Shown one piece after another: positions 1 to 13,560 of a stretch of 64,000 bases of DNA (position 1 is its first letter; every line of letters starts with the position of its first letter). The notes under the pieces are model-generated. The model worked only from the letters and a program-made list of their open reading frames with translations. It made no database searches and had not been told where the DNA came from. The stretch spans positions 13,454,001 to 13,518,000 of the forward strand of contig CAVNZM010000003.1 of assembly GCA_963693365.1 (NCBI GenBank). Reading direction: 5' to 3'. The stretch is from Amoebidium appalachense (Eukaryota > Ichthyosporea). Made by a program: the position numbers and the translations under genes.

Positions 1-157
1 AATAAATTATGTCTGTCTTATATCTATCACATAAGTAATACTTATCCACGGCACAAAGTTACACAACCACGTTATACTCGGTTCCACAAATCAAGGGGAA
101 GAAATAGATAAAAAGAGGAAGAAAAAAAAAGAAAAAATATAGTTAAACTTTAGTGAC

Positions 158-388
<231 letters not shown>

Positions 389-407
389 ACATTAAAAAAA
401 AAGTAAC

Positions 408-640
408 CTTGCATGATAACGTCGTCCTCGGTGTCCCTGAGGTTGTCTTCTTCTCCATCATCCGTCTGAGGGAATGGGATCCCTACATCCCTCCCCCTCC
501 ACCGCCTCCAACAGCTCCTCCAAAGAAACATCGGGGGCCTCGTCTTCCACAATTAAATTGGCCCCCCTCTCCTCCTCCAGACCCATGACGATGGTCCTAC
601 GCAAATCCAGGGCATCCCAACGCCGTACCTTGGTTGCTAC
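408..640 (-). pseudogene. Exon-like acidic gene fragment
   Basis: Read on the minus strand, a pyrimidine-rich stretch ending in CTTTCTCAG precedes base 640 and a GT dinucleotide follows base 408, so the segment looks like an internal exon. It encodes an acidic, Glu/Asp-rich peptide with motifs such as RRWDALDLRRT and LEELLEAVEGEG. One frame break near a G run (about 480-490) separates the first part from a second acidic stretch (DDGEEDNLRDTEDD). Copy 1 of the Ngaro element lies immediately upstream and the (CA)n array lies in the putative downstream intron. No domain is recognised. It could be a host exon or part of another transposon gene. The splice borders and composition are seen; gene status is inferred. 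Confidence 0.35.
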
Positions 641-662
641 CTGAGAAAGCAGAAAGCAACAG

Positions 663-1319
663 TCTATGAAAAACTACTTCGGGACGTGTGTTGCCTCTAG
701 GGGGACATCCCCTTGGACGAAAGTGAACCTGCAATGGTTGTAAACCACGGCAAGCCCCCAGTCATCAATTTATTGATCCGTGAGGTCCATGTGCCCAAAA
801 AACGGGGGAAGTCTTCGCCCCGTGAAAAAACAGCACGTATGTGTGGATCAATGGGGGTTGTGTGTGGGTGTAGGTGGGTGGGTGAAAAGGAATATATAGC
901 TGTAAGGCTGTGGATGCTAAACACAGAAGATGTGTTTGTAGCTTGCTGATCTGCTAAAAACTGTCGTGCTTATATACCTAAGCCTACCGATCTGAGCCAA
1001 TCAAAAATCGATCTAGTGATATGTGAAATCTGATCCGAGCCAATCATAACTCGGTCTAGTGATCTGTGGTATCTGATGTTTTGACTGGCTAATAAGTGCC
1101 CGTGTGCGGGCAGCCAACCGCTAACTGCTAAAACACGAAATGAAGCCTACATGGTTATGTTGGTATCGAACACCCATCCTACGTGTTTACCCAGAAAAAT
1201 ATTTATGTCAATAATTTCCACAAATAAAACCTCTATGAAAAACTACTTCGGGACGTGTGTTGCCTCTAGGGGGACATCCCCTTGGACGAAAGTGAACCTG
1301 CAATGGTTGTAAACCACGG
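663..1319 (-). repeat. B1-A2-B2 split direct repeat block, copy 1
   Basis: The 88-bp B repeat (on the plus strand it starts TCTATGAAA and ends CCACGG) occurs at 663-750 and 1232-1319. Between them lies A2, which matches the 5' A1 repeat at 5769-6117, plus a segment unique to the 3' block (751-883). In YR retrotransposons these repeats template reconstruction of a circular DNA intermediate; that role is family knowledge. Identity between repeats is seen directly. Confidence 0.85.
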
Positions 1320-1349
1320 CACGAGAGCAGTATGCTTGCTCCAAAGGTT

Positions 1350-2380
1350 TCACTTAAGAATAGAGGCGAATACACGTGTGGTGGTGGCAGCAATGGAGGC
1401 CGGACGAAGTCGGGTATAGATCAGGAAGCAGTCGGAGGACCACCGGCCGAGTTGTTTGATCCGGGAGTCGTCGACCCCGGCCTCAGCCAGTGCTGTGGCC
1501 CCCCCGATGCGGAGGCTGTGTCCGGCAAACCGGGAGGGTGAGAGGCCTGCCCGGGAGAGGAGGGCACGGAAATCGGCAGAGAAAGCACTCTGGTGTAGGG
1601 GATGCCACCGAGACTGAAGAGGGGGTCGTCGGGTTGACCGGACGTTGTATCCAGGAACTGCCGGAGGAGATGGGCTGGGGAGAAGTGGGTGAGGGGCAGG
1701 GCAGCTAGGGTGACGTTGACACCTCGGGCCTGTACATCCGTCTTAGAGGTTGGCAGGTGGAGGGTGGCATGGGACAAAGTACCGGTGGGGGTGTAGCTGA
1801 AGGTCACGTCCTTCCGTTTAACGTGACGGGACGGGTCGAAAGAAGTCAGGGTCTTGGAGGTAAATTCCCCTGAACGGAGGAGACCACAGAAACCGACGAT
1901 GAGGGCCGTCCATAGCCGGAGATTGGCCGAGGAGGCCTTGGTGGGGCACTGGCCATGGAGTAGGCGGAGGTGGGAGGGGAGGAGGGGTTCCCTGGTGGAT
2001 GAGCGGGGTCGGATGTTGTGAGAAAGCTGCCATCGGCCTACCCCCCGTAGGAACCAGGCCAGAGACTTGTCGTGGGGGTAGGGAGCAGGGAGGCCCATGT
2101 CGAGGTGGAGCTTGGTGATGGCCGAATTGTAGCCGGTTAAGGAAGAGGCCTGTACCCCTCGTTGGGCACACCAGGCGAGAAAAAGTTGCACGGTGTGTGG
2201 GGAGGCCGGGAGGGAGGACCCGGAGGAGGATTGCAGCCGAGATGCCACACAGAAATCGATGAACACTTTTTGCACCCGGAAGTAAAAGGCCCGAGAGTCG
2301 AGGTTGAGACTCAGGGCCTGGCATTCCTGCAGGGTAGTGGTGGCTCGAAGCAGCTCGGCCGGAGCAAAGTGGGGGGCCAA
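1350..2380 (-). pseudogene. Tyrosine recombinase, Ngaro copy 1 (frameshifted)
   Basis: This encodes the integrase-like tyrosine recombinase that inserts the circular retrotransposon DNA without target duplication. The N-terminal core-binding region is followed by the catalytic domain. The first catalytic Arg lies in GLLRSGEF; the HxxR box (HSLRIGGATA) and the nucleophilic Tyr (FLIYTRL) are visible in copies 4 and 5 and lie here in a shifted frame. A small deletion near 1590 throws the reading out of frame just after GGIPYT, so the 319-residue open frame ends in an unrelated tail before the HxxR and Tyr boxes. The gene starts just after a poly-C tract that follows the RT stop codon. The family call is firm. 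This copy should be inactive unless the indel is a sequencing error. Confidence 0.8.
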
Positions 2381-2434
2381 TCTGCCAGTGTTGCTCCGGA
2401 ACGGGAGATCTGGGGGGGGGGGGGGGGGGGGGGG

Positions 2435-4117
2435 TTAGCCCAAGGGAAGGGATAGGAACTCGTGGACCCAGGAGGGGAAAGGGCAGGGCTCCGGTTGCAG
2501 GGAAGGTCGGAGTCGTCGGGCCCGGGGAAGTTGGTTACGAGAAATGGCATCGGCCAGATGGTTGAGGGGTCCTGGTAGGTAGGATGCCTGTAACGTAAAT
2601 TGGTATTGCATTTCCATGCGGGTGATGAACCGAATAAGTTTGGCCATCACGGGGTGGGGGGAAGACCGGGAGTGCAGGTCAGCCACAGCACCCGTGTTGT
2701 CGCATAAAATACGGACATGGTGGGTGGACCAGGAGGGGGCCCAGAGGGCCACGGCGGCTGCGATGGCCAGGAGTTCGATGACGGAAGAACCGAGTTTACC
2801 CTCATGAGCATAGAGGGCTTGGGTGGAGGGGGACCAGGGCATGAAGAACCATTGGTCGAGCCAGTGGCCACCTAGACCCACCGATCCGGCAGCATCAGTG
2901 GCCAGGGTGGTGTATGTGGGGGGTGTGATGAGGTGCACCCCATTCCATGATGTGAGGAACTGGTGCCATTCGGCTATGTCGGCCCGGGCGGCAGCAGTCA
3001 GTCGTATGTGGTGGTGGCCGGCAAGGTGTGGGTGGGTCCGGAGAAGGGCCCATAGGCGCTGGGAGAAGGCCCTCCCGGGGGGAACCAGCTGGGCACACCA
3101 GGTGAGTTTGCCGAGGAGGGACTGGAGGTCCCGAATGGTGATGATGGGCTTTGGGTGGGAAGTGAGGTCGAGTAGGTCCGAGAGCTTGGAAGCCGGGATT
3201 CGTGCCTCCATGGCGATGGAGTCGAATTCGATACCGATGAAGACGACACGGGTAGCCGGGCCCTGCATCTTGTCTTCGGAGATGGCAATGTGCAGCTCTC
3301 GGCAGAGTTGCAGGAAGGTGGATAGGTGACGTTGGCACTGCTGTTGTGTGGGGGCGACTATAATCCAGTCGTCTACGTAGTGGCGGATGAGGGTAATACC
3401 GTGCTGGTGTGCCAGCCACTGTAGGGTGGCCGCGATCCGTTCCCAGATGGCTGGGCTAGATTTCAGGCCGAAGGGCAGTCTGGTTTCAACGTAAAAATGC
3501 CCTTGCCATTTGAATGCCATTAAGTGGTGGTCTTCCGGTCGGATGGGCATGTGCCGGAAGGCAGCCTGCACATCTGCCACGGCCATGTAGCAGCCGGGGC
3601 CTGCGTCGAGAATGAGTTGGGTGACATCCCGGGCGCGAATGTACTGAAGTTCGTCGGGGTAGGTGATGCTGTCATTGACACTGCTACCCCGGGGCCAGGA
3701 GAGGTGGTGGATTCGACGGTACTTGGGGGGGTTCCCTTTCTTGGTAACGGCGCCGATGGGGGAGGAACGGTGGACGGGAAATTCGTCAAAGAATTGGGCC
3801 GGGGAGAGGGGGCCGCGCAGGTGGCCGAGGGCGACTTCTTTGGCAATATCCACCGTGATAGCGGCAGCTGCCTCCGGGGTGGTGGGTAGGTTGGGGCCCA
3901 CCCGAGAGGTGGAGGGGCCGCGATAGCCGATGTCGATGCCGAATTCGACATCGTGGAGGAGTTGTGCGGCGAATGGTTGGTCCGGGTAGGAGGCCAGCAG
4001 TTCCCGGAGGCGGGAGGTGTCAATGTGGTGCTGGGGCAGCGGGCGGGCCTCCGGGTCTGAGCCTCGGGGGAAGGGGTGGTTAGCAAGGGTGGTGTACCCT
4101 TGGGGAGATCCCGGCAG

Positions 4118-4165
<48 letters not shown>

Positions 4166-4260
4166 CAGGGCCCCGGGGGGTTAGAGTAGGGCAGCTGGGC
4201 CCAAGTGAGGGTTGGCAGGGAGGGCAGCGGGGCCCTGTGCAGGGGAATGTGCCCGAGCAC
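2435..4260 (-). CDS. Reverse transcriptase-RNase H, Ngaro copy 1
   Basis: This protein copies the element RNA to DNA and degrades the RNA strand. The RT domain shows the catalytic YVDD box (RHYVDDWII) and upstream fingers/palm motifs (ADVQAAFRHM, LPFGLKSSPA). RNase H follows, with ATDAAGSVGLGGHW, a catalytic Glu in SSVIELLAI, the Asp of LCDNTGAV and NHLADAISR at its end. A 44-base poly-C tract (G on the plus strand, 4119-4162) near the N-terminus encodes polyproline. Its length puts the ATG at 4260 out of frame with the RT domain, and the uninterrupted RT frame opens from an ATG at 3901. In copy 2 the tract is 51 bases and the whole 610-residue frame is open. RNase H ends just before a second poly-C tract. 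Confidence 0.88.
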
Positions 4261-4556
4261 GCGGGGGTGTGGGCGGACACAGCGGTAGAAGAAGGGGGGG
4301 GGGAGGGAGTGCTAGGTGAGTGTAAGGGGGGGAGGCTCGTGGGATGGGGGGGGGGGAGTAAAATTATGTGCAGTGGCCAGAATAAACGTCTTTGTATAGG
4401 GACATTTATTCTTGATGCGCGCGGGCGCCGTAGTTGGCCTGCGAAATTTTGTACTCAGCCCTATTGGCCCGTTCTCCCGAGCTCCGTTTCCCTGTACTCG
4501 TGTGTCCTAGCTCCTAACCCCTATGTTCTAGCTGTGTGTGTGGGTGTGCGCGTAGA

Positions 4557-5726
4557 CTAGGCATTGTGCTTGCAGTCTTTGCGGGGGTGTGTGCCAGAGC
4601 AGAGCGGGCACACGTGGGAGAAGGGGCAGGGCTGCTTAGCGCAGGACCGACCGTTAATGTGGAAATTCCTGCAGTGCGTCGCGGGTAGATCCACGGGTCG
4701 GGCCGGTTTTGCCGGGCCGGGTTGCGGGCCAGGGCGGTTAGGGGTGTGACCCCCGCCGGGCTTGTGGGGCGGCTTAAAGCCGTCAAGACCACAGCCGGGC
4801 TTGGGGTACATGGGGCAGGCCGCGCTGGGGTGGTCGGGGAAGCCACAGCGCTGACATGCGTCCTGGATGAGCAGAGTGGGTGGCAGGAGGAGATCCTGGT
4901 GGAGTTGGGCGAGCAGGTTGGGGCACTCGATCGGAGCCCGACCCTGCTGGTGGGCCACGGTGCGGGCGTATACGTCATAGTTGTGGATCTGGGCCCACGG
5001 GTATCGGGTGCTGAGGCGAGTGATGTGCTGAGTCCAAAGTACGTCTTTGTCCGTGGGAAGGCCGAGGTGGTGCTTGGCGGCCATGTAATGGGTCCAAGCT
5101 TGGATCCAAATGACGAGTGAACGCAGGGGAACGGGTTTGTCTTGGCGAAAAGTCTCGATGCTGCCGTCGTCGGCCATGCGCAGATGCTGACCTTTCTTGG
5201 ATGGGGCCAGGAGGGCGGCGGGGGTGAACTTATACAGGTCGACGAAACGATTGGCGCGCAAATCTGCCAGCACATCCGCGGGGGGAAGCGGGAGTGTGCC
5301 CGGCTGAATGTCGCCAGTGTTCTCACCTGTGATGGGGGGCGCGGGCAGGGCAGGCAGGTCAAGGTCAGGGCCGAGATGCAGCCCCGGGGAAACCTCCCCG
5401 GGTGTGGAGGGCGCGGCGGGGGGCGCGGGAGGGTCGCGGTTGGTGAGAGCAGCCAGGACGCCAGCCATCTGGGTGCTGATGGCGCTGAGGGCGGCCAGGA
5501 CGGCGTCTTGAGAAGTCATCTGCGGGGACGGCGGGGCCTGAGGGGGGACTTCAGGAGTGGAGGGGAGAGTAGCCGGCGGGTCCGGGTCCGTGGTGGTATG
5601 GGCCGCTGGAGGCGCGTCAGTGTCCGCGGGAGCGTTGGTCAGCCTGTGGCGGAAGTCGCTGCGGGTCAGGCGCTTAGGTGCCGCGGCAGGGGCGGCGGCT
5701 GAGGCCTGGCGCTTTTTCGGCGGCAT
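4557..5726 (-). CDS. Gag-like protein, Ngaro copy 1
   Basis: A presumed nucleocapsid/structural protein of about 390 residues. The first ATG after the TATA box starts MPPKKRQ, a basic N-terminus. A Pro/Ala-rich linker follows, then a conserved central domain (for example QDKPVPLRSLVIWIQAW). The C-terminal third is Cys/His-rich (CQRCGFPDHPSAACP, CRNFHINGRSCAKQPC, CPLCSGTHPRKDCKHNA) and probably binds nucleic acid through zinc knuckles. Near-identical ORFs lie in copies 2 and 3 and a broken one in copy 4. A 275-bp spacer with an AATAAA signal separates it from RT. The Gag role is inferred from position and the Cys-His boxes. Confidence 0.75.
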   Translation of the reverse strand: MPPKKRQASAAAPAAAPKRLTRSDFRHRLTNAPADTDAPPAAHTTTDPDPPATLPSTPEVPPQAPPSPQMTSQDAVLAALSAISTQMAGVLAALTNRDPPAPPAAPSTPGEVSPGLHLGPDLDLPALPAPPITGENTGDIQPGTLPLPPADVLADLRANRFVDLYKFTPAALLAPSKKGQHLRMADDGSIETFRQDKPVPLRSLVIWIQAWTHYMAAKHHLGLPTDKDVLWTQHITRLSTRYPWAQIHNYDVYARTVAHQQGRAPIECPNLLAQLHQDLLLPPTLLIQDACQRCGFPDHPSAACPMYPKPGCGLDGFKPPHKPGGGHTPNRPGPQPGPAKPARPVDLPATHCRNFHINGRSCAKQPCPFSHVCPLCSGTHPRKDCKHNA

Positions 5727-5768
5727 GCTGACCGGCGTAGGGAAAGATAGGGAGAATGAAAAGGAAAT

Positions 5769-6117
5769 TGAAAAGGAATATATAGCTGTAAGGCTGTGGA
5801 TGCTAAACACAGAAGATGTGTTTGTAGCTTGCTGATCTGCTAAAAACTGTCGTGCTTATATACCTAAGCCTACCGATCTGAGCCAATCAAAAATCGATCT
5901 AGTGATATGTGAAATCTGATCCGAGCCAATCATAACTCGGTCTAGTGATCTGTGGTATCTGATGTTTTGACTGGCTAATAAGTGCCCGTGTGCGGGCAGC
6001 CAACCGCTAACTGCTAAAACACGAAATGAAGCCTACATGGTTATGTTGGTATCGAACACCCATCCTACGTGTTTACCCAGAAAAATATTTATGTCAATAA
6101 TTTCCACAAATAAAACC
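5769..6117 (-). promoter_or_regulatory. A1 repeat promoter, Ngaro copy 1
   Basis: On the minus strand the repeat starts GGTTTTATTTGTGG and contains two GATTGGCTC (inverted CCAAT) boxes about 43 bp apart, then a TATA box at 5857-5863 (TATATAA). The TATA box lies about 130 bp upstream of the gag ATG. The same module heads copies 2, 3 and 4. Confidence 0.7.
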
Positions 6118-7664
<1,547 letters not shown>

Positions 7665-7869
7665 CTGCAACATGAACGTACGGTTCTTGTTTGTCATACG
7701 ATATGGTAGCTTGCAGTAATGCTTGTGTGCCCGTTCATAGCCCTCAACTGTCTCTACAGGACCAAAAAGGCGGGTATCGTCGCTGCAATGGTCCCCGGCA
7801 TGGAATTTGCTTGACTTGAGGTCGTTCTCAGATGAACAATGAAAGCAGTCGTACGCAGACTTGGCCATA
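7665..7869 (-). CDS. Internal exon, Cys-rich, left inverted-repeat copy
   Basis: On the minus strand a poly-C tract ending GGCAG precedes the exon and GTATGTGTG follows it, giving acceptor and donor borders. The 68-codon reading starts [11 protein letters not shown] and has paired cysteines (CFHC) and a His-Tyr-Cys near its end. An identical exon lies in the opposite arm at 12365-12569. It may belong to the same transposase gene as 9329-9863, because both sit in one inverted-repeat unit. That link is inferred. No domain is recognised with confidence. Confidence 0.45.
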
Positions 7870-9075
<1,206 letters not shown>

Positions 9076-9106
9076 ATCGTGTGTGTGTGTTCTTCGTGTG
9101 TGTGCC

Positions 9107-9154
<48 letters not shown>

Positions 9155-9158
9155 CTCG

Positions 9159-9196
<38 letters not shown>

Positions 9197-9233
9197 AGAA
9201 TGTTTGTGTGTTTGTGTGTGTGTGTTTGTTGGT

Positions 9234-9265
<32 letters not shown>

Positions 9266-9328
9266 GGGGGGGGGGGGGGGGGGGAGGAAAAGGGGAAGGG
9301 TGAGGGGGGGGGGGGGGGGGGGGACCAC

Positions 9329-9863
9329 CTTCATAATATCTCTGTACTCGTTCGCACGAAGAAACGTGAGGTCGGAAACGGTGCTGCTGAAGTGACGAAA
9401 GCTGCTATAACGTGGCATGTTGTTGAATCGACGGTCAAACTCCCGTATGACGTCCTTTGCAGCGGTGTCTGCTGCTAGGCCCACCGTTCATGTCCTCGCA
9501 TACCTTCTTCACGTACAGTTTATATTCAATTAGGAGCTGGTTAAATACACCACTGTCTGCCTGGTGCATACGTTCGATTGGGACACCCCATATCCACAGA
9601 AAGCCTGGGAACCCCGGGCACGCATTCTCCCAGAAGTCCTGCATGGAAGCCATCTTGAGTAACTGTGTAGCTGCTGCTTTGTCCCCGGGAACACCGCTAG
9701 CCCTCAAGCCGAGGACTGCATCCCGCAGCGCCTTCTCCGCTTGCTCGTGGTGCAGTGCAGCGGGCTCCCAAACCTTGGAGAGGTTAGTGCACGACACTCT
9801 GCATTTATTGCACGGACACGCAGTTGTAACCGCGCCCCTGCGCGTAGAAGTTGTATCCGGTGT
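9329..9863 (-). pseudogene. Plavaka-like transposase exon (CMC superfamily)
   Basis: The segment resembles the central-to-late part of Plavaka-type DDE transposases. A CxxC pair comes first (ACPCNKCRVSC). A region ending GFLWIWGVPIERMHQADSGVF occupies the place of the family's LHQxxKGVF motif. Then comes EFDRRFNNMPRYSSFRHF with ANEYRDIMK, matching the RF-x-x-(M/V)P...LRxF...EYK pattern. The reading ends at a GT donor (minus strand AAG|GTGGT), with poly-C intron sequence beyond it. The upstream border fits an AG acceptor near 9864. A one-base break near 9480 divides it into two frames. It is unique in the window and sits between the inverted-repeat arms. Family assignment is by remembered motif pattern, so medium confidence. 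Confidence 0.55.
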
Positions 9864-9924
9864 CTACCTTGTACATGTGCAAACGCACGTGCTCGTTGGG
9901 GTCGGACACACACGTACCTGGTCA

Positions 9925-10023
<99 letters not shown>

Positions 10024-10028
10024 ACACG

Positions 10029-10084
<56 letters not shown>

Positions 10085-10100
10085 CCCAACACATGCACAT

Positions 10101-10167
<67 letters not shown>

Positions 10168-10180
10168 GGGGGGGGGGGGG
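9925..10180. repeat. (CA)n array ending in poly-G
   Basis: (CA)n with scattered CACGCA and CACATG variants ends in a run of about 16 G next to a hairpin-forming palindrome. Confidence 0.93.
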
Positions 10181-10181
10181 G

Positions 10182-10258
10182 ACCACAAAACCCACCAAGC
10201 CCCCCCACTTTCCCACCCGCCGGGTGGGAAAGTGGGGGGGCTTGGTGGGGTTTTGTGG
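10182..10258. repeat. Near-perfect hairpin palindrome
   Basis: Arms of 38 bases read outward from a central C at 10220. The left arm begins ACCACAAAACCCACC and the right arm ends its complement, with a single extra base in one arm. It could extrude as a cruciform. It marks the start of the tandem repeat that follows. Confidence 0.85.
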
Positions 10259-10985
10259 TGCACGGCTAAAAATTGGTGCACACGTTCCTAGCACCCATAT
10301 GCTACTTTGTACCAAGTGTCAACTGCTGCTTGCACGTGGAACACGTGTTATTCATTATTTGGTGGTGCCCTGAGTAGTTGATGTTGCACATGCAGGAAAT
10401 AATAACATTCGCGGGTGTAAACGTCGGGGGGGTTTTTCGGTATTTTGGCTGCAGCCCTGTAACTTGGCCCACACCTCCCTAGTACCTATATGCTGCAATT
10501 CCCAAAAGATGGATGCTCCCAGGCCATTGGTTCGTGGGTGGCAACAAAAGTGCACCTAGCCATATGAAGGCACATATAGGAAAAACGTACCCGCCGGGTG
10601 GGAAAGTGGGGGGGCTTGATGGGGTTTTGTGGTGTACGGCTAAAACTCGGTGCACACGTTTCTATCACCCATTTCCTACTTTGTACCAAGTTTCAACTGC
10701 TACTTGCTCGTGGAACACGTTATATTCATTATTTGGTGGTGCCCTGAGTAGTTGAAGTTGCACATGTGGAAAAAAAAAAACATTTACGGGTGTAAATGTA
10801 GGGATTTTTTTTTGGTATTTTGGCTGCAGCCCTGTAACTTGGCCCACACCTCCCTAGTACCTATATGCTGCTATTCCCAAAAGATGGATGCTCCCAGGCC
10901 ATTGGTTCGTGGGTGGCAACAAAAATGCACCTAGCCACATGAGTGGATATATAAGGAAAAACGCACCCGCCGGGTGGAAATGCAG
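10204..10985. repeat. About 380-bp tandem repeat
   Basis: Units start at CCCGCCGGGTGG near 10216, 10590 and 10966. Two full units share long identical tracts (CCAAAAGATGGATGCTCCCAGG, the ATTCATTATTTGGTGGTG segment and GGCTGCAGCCCTGTAACTTG) with scattered substitutions. The last unit runs into the right inverted-repeat arm. No coding potential was seen. Confidence 0.8.
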
Positions 10986-11110
10986 GGGGGCTTGATGGGG
11001 AAATACAAACCCTAACACAAGCACAACTCTGTGACACCCACCTGACGTGTGTGACGACACACGGCCCACACCCACAGTCACACCCACACCAGCCCACCCA
11101 CCCACCCACT

Positions 11111-11232
<122 letters not shown>

Positions 11233-11410
11233 AGGGGGGGGGGGGGGGGGGGGGGGGGTGCGAACGACAGATATTATGAAGGTGGTCCCCCCCCCCCCTC
11301 ACCCTTCCCCTTTTCCTCCCCCCCCCCCCCCCCCCCCCCCCCCAACCCTCCCCCCCCCCCCCCCCCCCCCACCAACAAACACACACACACAAACACACAA
11401 ACATTCTGGG

Positions 11411-11441
<31 letters not shown>

Positions 11442-11445
11442 CGAG

Positions 11446-11507
<62 letters not shown>

Positions 11508-11577
11508 GGCACACACACAAAGAACACACACACACACATACACACACACACACACATACACACACACACAAACATTC

Positions 11578-11654
<77 letters not shown>

Positions 11655-11656
11655 AG

Positions 11657-11718
<62 letters not shown>

Positions 11719-11742
11719 GCGCGCGCGCGAGAGGCACACACA

Positions 11743-12318
11743 TTGCCAGCTGCAGGAACACAGAATCAAATGGACATAGATTCGATGGCCAATGGTGATC
11801 ACGTGTGATATCTATATAAATATCCTTACATGTCCAACGTACATACACTACATAACCAACAGGATATACAAAGGAGATCAAACATCCTAATGTACAATTA
11901 GAGCTACAATGCATATGGTTTTGGGAACAATTACCCGTATAGAGTATGCTCAAATGGATATCCAGTGCCACGGTTGACACCAACCCCTTACCCCCCCCCC
12001 CCCCCCCCCCCCCTCCCCCTCCCCCCCCCCCTCCCCCCCCCCACACACACACACACACACACGAGAGGCACACACATTGCCAGCTGCAGGAACACAGAAT
12101 CAAATGGACATAGATTCGATGGCCAATGGTGATCACGTGTGATATCTATATAAATATCCTTACATGTCCAACGTACATACACTACATAACCAACAGGATA
12201 TACAAAGGAGATCAATCATCCTAATGTACAATTAGAGCTACAATGCATATGGTTTTGGGAACAATTACCCGTATAGAGTATGCTCAAATCGATATCCAGT
12301 GCCACGGTTGACACCAAC
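11743..12318. repeat. Direct duplication of a 250-bp segment
   Basis: The segment beginning CATTGCCAGCTGCAGGAAC occurs at 11751-11986 and again at 12073-12318, separated by poly-C and (CA)n. The two copies differ at a few bases (for example AAATGGATATCC against AAATCGATATCC). The opposite arm has one copy (7925-8170). Confidence 0.85.
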
Positions 12319-12364
12319 CCCCCCCCCCCCCCCCTGGGGCTCCCCCCCCCCCCCCCCCCGGCAG

Positions 12365-12569
12365 TATGGCCAAGTCTGCGTACGACTGCTTTCATTGTTC
12401 ATCTGAGAACGACCTCAAGTCAAGCAAATTCCATGCCGGGGACCATTGCAGCGACGATACCCGCCTTTTTGGTCCTGTAGAGACAGTTGAGGGCTATGAA
12501 CGGGCACACAAGCATTACTGCAAGCTACCATATCGTATGACAAACAAGAACCGTACGTTCATGTTGCAG
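12365..12569 (+). CDS. Internal exon, Cys-rich, right inverted-repeat copy
   Basis: This is the same 68-codon exon as at 7665-7869, here on the plus strand. A poly-C tract and GGCAG precede it, and CAG|GTATGTGTG follows it. The intron that begins here is (TG)n. Conservation of both splice borders in both arms supports an exon, although the arms may be too recent for that to be a strong test. Function unknown; possibly a transposase exon. Confidence 0.45.
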
Positions 12570-12611
12570 GTATGTGTGTGTGTGTTTGTGTTTGTGTGTG
12601 TGTGTGTGTGC

Positions 12612-12667
<56 letters not shown>

Positions 12668-12772
12668 CTCGTGCTTGTGTGTGTGTGTGTGTGCCTCGTC
12701 ACGGTGCTTGTGTGTGTGTGTATGTGTGTGTGTGTGTGTGTGTCTGTGTGTGTGTGTGTGTGTGTGTCTGTG

Positions 12773-12813
<41 letters not shown>

Positions 12814-12844
12814 CTCGTGTTTGTGTGTGTGTGTGTGTGCCTCG

Positions 12845-12881
<37 letters not shown>

Positions 12882-13294
12882 CCCCCCCCCCGTGTGCACA
12901 GATATCATGATATATGTATTTAAATTATATGTATATTCATATATATAAATATATATAAATATACTATATATATATATTTATATATATTTATATATCTATA
13001 TTCTATAATATAAATATATTACAACTTTGATATAGTATGTAAAACGCATGGAGGGATTATCGGCTTGACTCAGCATCGGATTCGAACCACCATGCTTGTC
13101 CTGCTGTGTGATTGGTGTTTTGTAACCTGATTAATGATAATCAGATTGAACCGATTTTTGTTCGGCTGTGTGATTGGTATTCATTAGTCACATTATGGAT
13201 AATCCGATTATGCTCCTGTTTCTTGATTGGTCTTCTCCAATCATTAATGATTGTCCGTTATGACTGTTTCTTTCCCACCCTTCGGAGGTCAGTT
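12570..13294. repeat. (TG)n intron-like array and AT-rich DNA
   Basis: (TG)n runs to about 12880. After a poly-C tract there is alternating AT (TATATATATTTATATAT) to 13020. Unique DNA with repeated GATTGGT and AATCATTA/TAATGAT words follows, up to the Ngaro fragment. No gene was seen. Confidence 0.8.
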
Positions 13295-13560
13295 TCTATG
13301 AAAACTACTCCGGGACGTGTGTTGCCTCTAGGGGGACATCCCCTTGGACGAAAGTGAACCTGCAATGGTTGTAAACCACGGCAAGCCCCCAGTCATCAAT
13401 TTATTGATCCGTGAGGTCCATGTGCCCAAAAAACGGGGGAAGTCTTCGCCCCGTGAAAAAACAGCACGTATGTGTGGATCAATGGGGGTTGTGTGTGGGT
13501 GTAGGTGGGTGGGTGAAAAAGGAATATATAGCTGTAAGGCTGTGGATGCTAAACACAGAA
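13295..13560 (-). mobile_element. Truncated Ngaro B2-A2 fragment
   Basis: Matches 663-930 of copy 1, from TCTATGAAA to AACACAGAA, where copy 2 begins. Either copy 2 inserted into an older unit or a partial tandem formed. Confidence 0.85.

Larger units (their letters stand above)
663..6117 (-). mobile_element. Ngaro/PAT-type YR retrotransposon, copy 1
   Basis: A complete-length element of about 5.45 kb on the minus strand. In order it has repeat A1 (about 5769-6117), gag, RT-RNase H, tyrosine recombinase, then B1 (1232-1319), A2 (about 884-1231) and B2 (663-750). The A1...B1-A2-B2 arrangement of split direct repeats with a tyrosine recombinase instead of a DDE integrase defines the Ngaro/PAT branch of DIRS-order elements. 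No methyltransferase-like ORF was seen. The recombinase carries a frameshift, so this copy is probably not autonomous. Confidence 0.85.
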
